Of a stretch of DNA of 64,000 nt, positions 17,100 to 24,315 are shown piece by piece. Both the position numbers and the translations under genes were made by a program. How positions within the stretch are numbered: the first letter of the stretch is position 1; every line of letters starts with the position of its first letter. This DNA comes from Oligoflexus sp. (lineage in GTDB: Bacteria > Bdellovibrionota_B > Oligoflexia > Oligoflexales > Oligoflexaceae): NCBI GenBank assembly GCA_014378195.1, contig JACMOC010000017.1, positions 186,001-250,000 of the forward strand, written 5' to 3'. The notes beneath the pieces were generated by a model. It was not told the DNA's origin. It worked only from the letters and a program-made list of their open reading frames with translations, and did no database searches.

Positions 17100-17594
17100 A
17101 TGTCTAAGCGCCTTCGGGCTTTTTCTGCGACCATTGCTCTCTTTCTTCTGACATCGGCCTTTGCCTGTACTCATCTCAGGCATTTGCTCGGCGTAGTTGC
17201 TGATAAGCCCCAGGTGCATCTTATGTCGGTCGACGTAAAGTCGATCAGCATAAAAAGCATGAATCTCGATTTTATTCTGGAGATCTTCAATCCAAACAGT
17301 TTCAGCGTCGATATTGAAGAGCTTCAGTATTCCGTCCGTAGCCTCGACTTCGTTTTAGGCACCGGTGCCTATAAAGATGTTATTACCCTCAAAAGCCACG
17401 ATAAAATCCAGGTTCATCTGCCTTTCCAGGTTGCCCCCGATAATCTTGTCAAACTCATGAAAAAGTACTTAGAGAATCCCAAAGAACTCAAGGTCAAACT
17501 CGAAGCCAACCTTTATCTGGGGACAGCGATCGGTAAACTGGACATGAATTTCCAAGAAGAAAAAACGATCATGAGGGGTTTTGTGCCGAATTGA
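17100..17594 (+). CDS. LEA14-like (water stress/WHy domain) lipoprotein
   Basis: 164 residues. The signal peptide ends at SAFAC (Cys 23), a lipobox. The mature part is a single LEA-type-2/WHy domain: VDVKSISIKSMNLDFILEIFNPNSFSVDIEELQYSV is the typical opening, where a beta sandwich carries the NPN turn, and the domain ends near residue 155. Such periplasmic lipoproteins are common in proteobacteria with no defined biochemical role. It starts 17 bases after lysS with AGGAG upstream, so it is likely in the same transcript. Confidence 0.82.
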   Translation: MSKRLRAFSATIALFLLTSAFACTHLRHLLGVVADKPQVHLMSVDVKSISIKSMNLDFILEIFNPNSFSVDIEELQYSVRSLDFVLGTGAYKDVITLKSHDKIQVHLPFQVAPDNLVKLMKKYLENPKELKVKLEANLYLGTAIGKLDMNFQEEKTIMRGFVPN

Positions 17595-17630
17595 AAAGCG
17601 AGTGGAAAAGAGAAGGAAAGGACAGTCTTG

Positions 17631-18458
17631 ATGAATTTGCCTTGTACCCTCGTGATGCTCTTTAGTTGCTTTTCGTTTCCCGAATCACCTGATCGTATCA
17701 CTCTGAAAGGCGTTCGCAATGCCGACACGCCCGGTGCGTCGGCGTTATTTGCAGCACTTCCTCAAGGCATGGATGTTGTCCCGCGTGAGAAGATCTTCCT
17801 GGACTGGTTTTCTGCAGGTTACATTCCGGAAAGATACAGCCGATTCAAGGCCATACACGTGAATGCGCGCGGCCATCAACTGGTATACTGGGTCGGTGCT
17901 GATTATCTTGCGCTCGGCAACGATAACGATTTTGTGTTGACGCCTCTTTCCTGGACAACGGTCAAGATTCTCGCGGCGCGATGGAGGATGTTGATCCCGA
18001 CTCAGAAAATGGTCGATCAGATTTATCAGCAAGCCGATCGGATTCATTGGCCGCATGCCTATCCTCCCTCCGATGAGATGCGTTCGACAGCTTACCTGTT
18101 GAATCATAATCAATGGATTCAGGAACGAAGCGCGATTGAATGGAAATACCATCCCCTCATCGCTGGTCATAAAAAAGACCTTGTCGTCACACCACGACTT
18201 TTTGAAAAACCTCAAAAACTCGCCATATATGGTTGGCAGAATCTGGGTAATGGCGCTGCAATTCAGCCTGTTTCACTGTGGCACGGCAAATTTTATGTGG
18301 ATTACAGTCATGGTATTCGATTTGTAACACCGGAGGTCGAGCTCGATGGCAAACCAACGACTGTTCAGGCCATACTGAAAGATCCCGAGCTTGCGCCGCT
18401 GCTAAGCTTTGAAGGCGCGTTTGATATCTGTGCGGTATTGGACTATTCCTGCGACTAG
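17631..18458 (+). CDS. Exported protein of a conserved unknown family
   Basis: 275 residues. It begins with a short hydrophobic stretch (MNLPCTLVMLFSCFSF) that may be a signal peptide. Recognisable blocks are DYLALGNDNDFVLTPLSW, LIPTQKMVDQIYQQA, IAGHKKDLVVTPRL, LAIYGWQNLGNGAAIQPVS and FYVDYSHGIRFV. I recall this set of blocks from uncharacterised proteins in many bacteria, but I know no named domain. The aspartate/histidine-rich GHKKD and DYSHG motifs could be an active site. ATG at 17631 is used; a TTG precedes it. It follows the LEA14 gene by 36 bases and is convergent with the MBL-cNMP gene 7 bases away. Confidence 0.65.
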   Translation: MNLPCTLVMLFSCFSFPESPDRITLKGVRNADTPGASALFAALPQGMDVVPREKIFLDWFSAGYIPERYSRFKAIHVNARGHQLVYWVGADYLALGNDNDFVLTPLSWTTVKILAARWRMLIPTQKMVDQIYQQADRIHWPHAYPPSDEMRSTAYLLNHNQWIQERSAIEWKYHPLIAGHKKDLVVTPRLFEKPQKLAIYGWQNLGNGAAIQPVSLWHGKFYVDYSHGIRFVTPEVELDGKPTTVQAILKDPELAPLLSFEGAFDICAVLDYSCD

Positions 18459-18465
18459 AGAGGAA

Positions 18466-20664
18466 TCAAGCCGCTGACGTGCGACCACCCATGAGCTTTT
18501 GGATGGCCTGACTTCGGCGTTTATAGGCTTCGAGAAGTTTCCATTCAACGGCGGGTATATCCCTCACAAGAACGTGCGGGACTAAAAAGCCTGAGGAATC
18601 CTCGAGAGCTTTCAGCTTGAGATGGAAGGAACTGTTTTCGAGTAGAACATTATCTTCATAACAGAAATTGCCCGGTAGCAATATCTCCGAATAATTGCTG
18701 TTGAACAACTCCATTTTGCCTTGATCCAACAAGAATATGTAATGCCCTGAAAAATCTTTGATCACTTTATCTTTCTTGATCTCGAATGGTTCCAGCGATC
18801 GAGCTATTTTATGGAGCAATGGCGAATAACGTATAGGTGAAAAGAGCTGACTGTGTTCGAGCTGCCTTCTTTTCGCAATATTGCTCGTAAAGCTTTCGGA
18901 TAGGTTGTTTCGTATGAGAAATGCCTGGAAAACCCGAGCAGGAATGCGGAGCAGCTCCACCCAACCTTTGCTTCGCAGTTCATCAAGTGCCATTTCTGGT
19001 TCGTCATTGATAAAATACCCTGCCTGATATTCAAGGTCACTGAAAGCCGAGACCTTGTGGCTTGCGACTATGCCTTTCAATATCAGAAAAACGTCCTGTG
19101 ATGATTTTACCAGCGAGGCGATAGGGAAGTTGGGCTCGACACGGAGGACCTCCTGATTTAAAAGATCGTAAAAAGATCCGAATGGTACTGTCGGAAAATG
19201 GTGATGAAGGGATCGAGCCGCAATTTCCTGGCGATAGTCGACATGACCTTTGATCAGATGATCCGTTTGCCCGAAGACTGCTTGGCTGCCATAAATCTGC
19301 TGAGTCATGCTCAGCGGTTTCGTGCCGTGGGAGAAGATGATTTTGGTTGATTTGTCCTCACGGAAATCACTCGCCTGACCATGGATGAGCCCCCCTCCCG
19401 AATCGATCTTTTTGAGGTCCGATTTTTCGAGGTAACTGGCTTTAATTCGATTGAATAGCTCGCGTGTGAGGCCTGGTTTTTGGGTGTCTTCGTCTATCAT
19501 GTTTTCCAGGATTTGAAACGATGTGATGTCGGCCAGATGATGATAGGTTTTATAGCCTTCAGGTCCCATCGCCCGGAATTTCAAAAAGTAGGTCTCAACC
19601 GGGTGAGGGGAGAGGGATGGAAAAACTTCCAGACCATCAACGTTATTCCAAGTTTCAGCTGCGAAATCCTGAACTGAGAAAAAGCTGTTAAGAACAGGCA
19701 TATTTATGTTCAAAAGTGCGCGAAGTTTGTTATCAACCGATTCCCTCACGATACGTGGGGCGTAATATTCGATCTTTTTATCGCCGAGCATCAACTCGCA
19801 AAGTCCAGCAAAGTGATCGTCGTGGGCATGAGTCTGGAAAATACCTTTGACTGAGTTCAAACTCAGACCAAAAGATCTCAAAGTGTAAGAAATAAAGGGA
19901 CCGGCATCGATCAGATAAATATCCGGACCATAACAGATGATAGAGGCCATCGATGGATGGTGAACGTCCCAACCATCCCCTTCCCCGCTATTTACCACCG
20001 AGAAAAACTCTGGCGTAAGGGCTTGGAATCGAAAGCGATAGGTTGGTCGATAGGACTCGCCAGGGGCGAGATTGAGATCGATGCGAAGACGCTCGTCCTC
20101 GCAGCGGAATTCAAACACATTGACATCTAAACGGCGAATGAACACGCCGTTACCAATTTCCTCTTCCAGTTCCCTAAGCGGCAGTGTCCGAATAATGTCC
20201 TTCATAGGACGAACTGCGCCGTAAGCAAAACTCAGCTTTATACGCCAGTGAATGTCTGCTTCTTCAGGAGAGGATGCCGCTTTTTGGAGTTCGTCCTGCG
20301 TGAGGCCGTAGTTTCCGCGCCCGATATAATCGAGCTGAGCCTCCAAGGGTTCTGGATGGCCTATAATGAGCGGTTTTTGTCCCGTGTAGCCGGGGTGGTT
20401 CGGCAGTATCATGCCCTGACGATAGAACATCTGAAGGACCGAAAATTCGGCCATATTTGAGAGTTGCCCATTTTGAATACTAAGATCGGAGAGCAGGATC
20501 GCATTAGGACCAAGTTCCAGACCATCCTGCTCACGAATGAGACCACTCTGTATCATGTGTTTCACGCTGTCCGCAGGACAACCACACTGAACGTGAATCG
20601 AGCGAGAGGGTATACTAACCCACATCAGCCCGGGAGTGATTTTTTTGTATTCGATCAGCGCCAT
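18466..20664 (-). CDS. Metallo-beta-lactamase fold / cyclic nucleotide-binding-like fusion protein
   Basis: 732 residues, no signal peptide. The N-terminal 230 residues are a module I do not recognise (begins ALIEYKKITPGLMWVSIPSR; a QCGCP motif near 27). Residues about 235-500 form a metallo-beta-lactamase-fold hydrolase: LIDAGPFISYTL, then the full metal motif HAHDDH at 279-284, with later histidines (FSHGTKP, GQTDHLIKGHVD). From about 505 two stretches (VFLILKGIVASHKVSAFSD and HYIFLLDQGKMELFNS...ILLPGNFCYEDNVLL) resemble beta-barrels of cyclic-nucleotide-binding domains. This suggests a cytoplasmic hydrolase gated by a nucleotide or other small ligand. Substrate unknown. AGGA lies 7 bases before the ATG; it appears to be transcribed alone. 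Confidence 0.7.
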   Translation of the reverse strand: MALIEYKKITPGLMWVSIPSRSIHVQCGCPADSVKHMIQSGLIREQDGLELGPNAILLSDLSIQNGQLSNMAEFSVLQMFYRQGMILPNHPGYTGQKPLIIGHPEPLEAQLDYIGRGNYGLTQDELQKAASSPEEADIHWRIKLSFAYGAVRPMKDIIRTLPLRELEEEIGNGVFIRRLDVNVFEFRCEDERLRIDLNLAPGESYRPTYRFRFQALTPEFFSVVNSGEGDGWDVHHPSMASIICYGPDIYLIDAGPFISYTLRSFGLSLNSVKGIFQTHAHDDHFAGLCELMLGDKKIEYYAPRIVRESVDNKLRALLNINMPVLNSFFSVQDFAAETWNNVDGLEVFPSLSPHPVETYFLKFRAMGPEGYKTYHHLADITSFQILENMIDEDTQKPGLTRELFNRIKASYLEKSDLKKIDSGGGLIHGQASDFREDKSTKIIFSHGTKPLSMTQQIYGSQAVFGQTDHLIKGHVDYRQEIAARSLHHHFPTVPFGSFYDLLNQEVLRVEPNFPIASLVKSSQDVFLILKGIVASHKVSAFSDLEYQAGYFINDEPEMALDELRSKGWVELLRIPARVFQAFLIRNNLSESFTSNIAKRRQLEHSQLFSPIRYSPLLHKIARSLEPFEIKKDKVIKDFSGHYIFLLDQGKMELFNSNYSEILLPGNFCYEDNVLLENSSFHLKLKALEDSSGFLVPHVLVRDIPAVEWKLLEAYKRRSQAIQKLMGGRTSAA

Positions 20665-20964
20665 GGACCCATCCTATCGTTCGCTATCTATCGGATTCCA
20701 TGACCAATAGTTGAGATAGCACGAAAATCACTTATCGATATAATTTTGGCTTTGTTCCCAATCGTTTCGGTATTTTAAATCATAAATTTGGCATTTGGGG
20801 CTTTATTAAGAGGGAGTTAGGGATTCTAATGTAACCAATTGTTGCAATTGAAGAAACTGTGGATTTACGATAATTTCTCATAAATGATTTTTAACGCCTG
20901 AAGCGGCCGCACTTGAGCGGCCCAGATCCTGTGGAATAGGTCTGGGCGCATTCAATTCTAAACA
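20665..20964. other. AT-rich intergenic region upstream of the MBL-cNMP gene
   Basis: 300 bases between two minus-strand genes. The part at 20700-20900 is strongly AT-rich and probably carries the promoter of the MBL-cNMP gene, though I see no unambiguous -35/-10 pair. The serS-proximal end holds two overlapping inverted repeats listed separately. No coding frame is convincing. Confidence 0.5.
20903..20946 (-). terminator. Overlapping hairpins downstream of serS, possible terminator
   Basis: GGCCGC/GCGGCC (20905-20922) and CCCAGA/TCTGGG (20921-20946) share two bases, so the RNA can form one or the other fully. No clear T-run follows on the minus strand, so termination here would be weak or factor-dependent. 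Confidence 0.35.
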
Positions 20965-22227
20965 TTAGCGAATAACATCAGTCCCAAGATAAGGCTGCAG
21001 AGCCTTGGGAATGCGGATCGATCCATCCTCCTGCTGATGGGTTTCGAGGAAGGGAATCAAAACCCGCGGGCTTGCTATCGCTGTGTTATTGAGCGTGTGA
21101 CAGATCTGGTTTTGGCCTGATCCATCCTTATAACGAATTTTCAAACGACGCGCTTGAAAGTCATGAAACGTCGAACAGCTATGCGTCTCAGAGTAGGCGC
21201 TCCGCGAAGGCATCCAGGTTTCGATGTCGTGTTTTCGGACCTGACCTTGGCCTAAATCCCCGGTGCATACGTAAACAACGCGATAGGGGAGCTCCAGATC
21301 CTGGAGTATCTGTTCTGCGTTCCCAAGGAGTTCGTTATGCAATTCCTCTGAGCCAGCGACATCATTTTTAGCGATGATGACCTGCTCGACTTTGAGAAAC
21401 TGGTGCACGCGGTAAAGTCCGTGTGCGTCTTTTCCATAAGTACCGGCTTCGCGACGAAAACAGCTGCTCTGAGCGAAATAACGAAGTGGCAAGTGCTCGT
21501 CTTTGAGAATTTCCCCGGAATGATAGGACGTCAGCGAAACTTCGGCCGTCCCAACGAGCGCCATATTATCACGTTCTACCAGATAAGCCTGATCACGGCC
21601 GCCTGGAAAATATCCGGTTCCGGTCATAGCGTCTTCGTTCACAAGCACAGGGATTGATAGCTGCGTATACCCTTTGCCAATCAATTTATCAGTCGTGAGG
21701 CGGAGTATGGCTTGTTCAAGACGCGCCCCCCAGCCCTTCAACACATAAGAACGGCTTCCGGCAATTTTAACACCCCGATCGACGTCAACGATGTCGAGTT
21801 TCTCCCCGAGTTCCATATGCGTTTTGGCTTTGAAAGCAAAGGTGGGGACCGTGCCCCATTTTTTGATTTCAACATTTTCGCTATCGTCTTTACCAATCGG
21901 CACATCGGCTCGAGCCGGGGCAGGAACGAGGAGGAGCTGACGCTCAACATCAGCGCTCAAGGTGCGGACTTCCTGCTCGAGTGTTTCGAGCCTGGGCTTA
22001 AGGGCGCTGACTTGGGCCTTCAAGGTTTCGCGCTCAGCCGGACTAGCACTGGCGATTTGCTTGGAAACGCGATTACGTTCCGCTTGAAGCTGCTCCATTT
22101 CGGCTTGAAAACTGCGCAGTTGCTCGTCGCCTTTCAGAAGGCTATCGAGATCGACGTTAAACCGTTTGTCCTTAGCGGCTTTGCTCACTAGGTCCTTGTT
22201 CTCGCGAATAAACTTAATATCGAGCAT
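20965..22227 (-). CDS. serS: Seryl-tRNA synthetase
   Basis: 420 residues, the usual length. It charges tRNA-Ser. The N-terminal long coiled coil that reads the tRNA variable arm spans about residues 28-100 (LLKGDEQLRSFQAEMEQLQA and onward). Class II motifs follow: motif 2 in CFRREAGTYGKDAHGLYRVHQ around residue 250 and motif 3 near 385 (NTAIASPRVLIPFLE). The serine-site TGTGYFPGG and TSCSTFHDFQARR-type blocks are as in other SerRS. It is divergent from the dihydrouridine synthase gene. Confidence 0.97.
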   Translation of the reverse strand: MLDIKFIRENKDLVSKAAKDKRFNVDLDSLLKGDEQLRSFQAEMEQLQAERNRVSKQIASASPAERETLKAQVSALKPRLETLEQEVRTLSADVERQLLLVPAPARADVPIGKDDSENVEIKKWGTVPTFAFKAKTHMELGEKLDIVDVDRGVKIAGSRSYVLKGWGARLEQAILRLTTDKLIGKGYTQLSIPVLVNEDAMTGTGYFPGGRDQAYLVERDNMALVGTAEVSLTSYHSGEILKDEHLPLRYFAQSSCFRREAGTYGKDAHGLYRVHQFLKVEQVIIAKNDVAGSEELHNELLGNAEQILQDLELPYRVVYVCTGDLGQGQVRKHDIETWMPSRSAYSETHSCSTFHDFQARRLKIRYKDGSGQNQICHTLNNTAIASPRVLIPFLETHQQEDGSIRIPKALQPYLGTDVIR

Positions 22228-22333
22228 GGTCGTGTGTCCCTGATCAAATCAATCAATTCCAACGGGTGCTGAAATCCTTGGCCGCTTATCATAGCGACTT
22301 TAACCGCAAGGGTAAACCAAACTGTGCAACGCA

Positions 22334-22354
22334 AAGTCCCGATTGCAGGGACTT
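22334..22354. repeat. Perfect inverted repeat AAGTCCC/GGGACTT in the serS-dus divergent region
   Basis: Two 7-base arms around a 7-base loop lie about 107 bases before the serS start and 98 bases before the dus start. It may be an operator or a 5' leader hairpin. No T-run is adjacent on either side. Confidence 0.45.
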
Positions 22355-22451
22355 AGCGACAAAAATGATAGACCGGTGGCCGGATTTCGTTTAATACACG
22401 ATCTTGGCCCCAGCCACGTTGAATTGGGCCCCCCCTTTTTGAGGAACGTCC

Positions 22452-23564
22452 ATGCCGAAACCCTCAGTTTTTGAACGCCTTGGTTTGCCTGAGACTCCTT
22501 TGCTCCTCGCACCTTTGGCTGGAGTGTCGGACCATCCGTTTCGCCGAAGTTGCACAGCGAAAGGCGCCGATCTTACTTATGTAGAAATGATTTCTGCCAC
22601 GGCGATGCTGTACGAAAGCAAACGCACATTCGATATGCTTAAACGTCACGAGAGTGAGCAAAAGCTTGGTGTCCAAATCACCGGCCCTTCGGCCGATCAG
22701 GTTGGCCGTGCGGTCGCAATACTCGATAAAATGAATTTTGATACGGTCGATATCAACATGGGATGCCCCGTTAAAAAGGTCGTTAAGACCGGATGTGGCT
22801 CCGGCATACTTAAAGATCCCGAGCGTGTGTTTCAGACGGTGAAAGCGGCCGTTGATGCGACGGACATGCCTGTAACGGCAAAGTTTCGTTTGGGTTGGGA
22901 CAAATCCAGCCGCAATGAAATCGAAGTAGCCCAAGCGATTGAGGCTGGCGGTGCGGCTTGGATGACGATCCACGGCCGAACACGGGCCGATGATTACGGA
23001 GTGCCTGTCGATCTTGAAGGCATACGTCTCGTTAAATCCGCCGTAAAAATACCTGTCTTCGGCAACGGCAATATTTTCCAGAAGAGCGATGCCGAGCGTA
23101 TGCTTAGTGTTTCTGGTGTTGACGGCCTTATGGTGAGTCGCGGGGCCTTAGGCAATCCTTGGTTATTTGCAGAGCTTCGTTCCGGTGATGCTTCGGTTGC
23201 GCTTGATGATTGGGAACAGACCCTCCTTCAACACTTGGAATGGCAATCGTCAGAATATGGCGAAGCGATCGGCGCAGCAGTTTGCATGCGCAAACACCTT
23301 CTATGGTATGCAAAAGGATGGAACGGCGTGAAGCCTTTCCGTGAGGCCGTCAACGCCGCCGGAAGTCTTGCCGATGCATCGAACCTCGTTCGGGAATTTA
23401 CGCGTGGTTTACGCGAGCGCGGTGTTACGCATCGCTCGAGTATCGTGCAGGGTGAATCCGAAACCCGTTTCGCCTGGGATCCTAAATACGACATGGATCG
23501 CCAGTTAGACCGTGGGGTCGGCGATGACGCCATGGAAACTTTGTCGGTCTCGGAAATGGTTTAA
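22452..23564 (+). CDS. tRNA-dihydrouridine synthase (Dus family)
   Basis: 370 residues. FMN-dependent reductase that turns uridine into dihydrouridine in the tRNA D-loop. The TIM barrel begins LLAPLAGVSDHPFRR; the catalytic cysteine is C105 in DINMGCPVKKV; KFRLGWD, IHGRTRA and GNGNI flavin/tRNA-binding motifs follow, and the C-terminal helical domain is present. The sequence is closest in style to the DusB group (GCPVKKV rather than the DusA GCPS pattern), but I leave the symbol blank because assignment among paralogues needs a tree. GAGGAA is 7 bases upstream of the ATG. A strong terminator follows. Confidence 0.92.
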   Translation: MPKPSVFERLGLPETPLLLAPLAGVSDHPFRRSCTAKGADLTYVEMISATAMLYESKRTFDMLKRHESEQKLGVQITGPSADQVGRAVAILDKMNFDTVDINMGCPVKKVVKTGCGSGILKDPERVFQTVKAAVDATDMPVTAKFRLGWDKSSRNEIEVAQAIEAGGAAWMTIHGRTRADDYGVPVDLEGIRLVKSAVKIPVFGNGNIFQKSDAERMLSVSGVDGLMVSRGALGNPWLFAELRSGDASVALDDWEQTLLQHLEWQSSEYGEAIGAAVCMRKHLLWYAKGWNGVKPFREAVNAAGSLADASNLVREFTRGLRERGVTHRSSIVQGESETRFAWDPKYDMDRQLDRGVGDDAMETLSVSEMV

Positions 23565-23577
23565 GACGCTCGCTTTA

Positions 23578-23602
23578 AAGCTACCGAAAGGTAGCTTTTT
23601 TG
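23578..23602 (+). terminator. Rho-independent terminator of the dus gene
   Basis: AAGCTACC and GGTAGCTT pair perfectly around a GAAA tetraloop and run into TTTTT 14 bases after the stop codon. Confidence 0.93.
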
Positions 23603-23699
23603 TCCCGTTTTTCCTCGTTCGGCGCACTCTCGCCCTTGACCTTCGCCCTCCCTCCAGTAAGATCCCTTCGATGACGAACCCACGAAAGGAAACGCACCT

Positions 23700-24137
23700 A
23701 TGTTTGGACAAGCCGAATATATCTGGCTCGATAGACTCGGCGAAGACTACGGCTGGACTCCCAACTTTGATTGTAAGCCTATTAAAGGCGACTGGAACGG
23801 TTCAGGGCAGCACACCAATATCTCGACGCGCGACTCGTGTGATCCTGCAAAAGGTGCCGGCGCTATCGAAACTTACCTCGCCCAATTTGAGAAAAAACAT
23901 AAAGAGCATATTGCTGTTTATGGAACCGGGCTTGAGGAACGTCTCACAGGGCAGCACGAAACCTGTAGTATTCATCAGTTCCGGGCCGGCACCGCTGATC
24001 GCGGCTGTTCGATCCGTATTCCGCGTCAGGTCGCAACTCAGGGATACGGTTATTTCGAAGACCGTCGTCCAGGTGCCAATGCCGATCCTTATGCAATTGC
24101 AACCCGCATTCTGACTACGCTTAACGGTTCTGTCTAA
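23700..24137 (+). CDS. Orphan C-terminal half of a type II glutamine synthetase
   Basis: 145 residues that match only the C-terminal part of eukaryotic-type (GSII) glutamine synthetase. Clear blocks are KPIKGDWNGSGQHTNIST, YGTGLEERLTGQHET, ADRGCSIRIPR and GYFEDRRPGANADPYAI. These keep the catalytic-site histidine (HTN), the arginines that bind glutamate and phosphate, and the EDRRP loop. The family's N-terminal beta-grasp domain and the first catalytic glutamates (the ExE metal ligands) are absent. An in-frame stop lies 40 bases upstream, and no GS-like sequence precedes it back to the dus terminator. Yet AAAGGA sits 9 bases before the ATG and a perfect terminator follows. It is either a decayed gene that kept its signals or a functional half-protein. 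Confidence 0.82.
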   Translation: MFGQAEYIWLDRLGEDYGWTPNFDCKPIKGDWNGSGQHTNISTRDSCDPAKGAGAIETYLAQFEKKHKEHIAVYGTGLEERLTGQHETCSIHQFRAGTADRGCSIRIPRQVATQGYGYFEDRRPGANADPYAIATRILTTLNGSV

Positions 24138-24155
24138 ATCCTAATTCATACAAAA

Positions 24156-24189
24156 AACGCCTCGAGGTCTCCTTAGGGCGTTTTTTTTT
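24156..24189 (+). terminator. Rho-independent terminator
   Basis: AACGCC pairs with GGCGTT, with an inner AGG/CCT pairing, followed by nine T. It lies 18 bases after the half glutamine synthetase stop codon. Confidence 0.88.
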
Positions 24190-24315
24190 CTGCTTGAAAC
24201 CTATGAGCACCAGGGTATTCATTCTTTATTCAACCAACCCGGCAAAACTTACCCATCAAGACATTTCCCAAGGCTCCGAAGGAAGATGCAAGCTCTCGCA
24301 TAAGGAGTAGGATCG

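Noticed and set aside
23512-24114. A 200-codon frame overlapping the half glutamine synthetase
   Set aside because: It is out of frame with the clear glutamine synthetase motifs and looks random.
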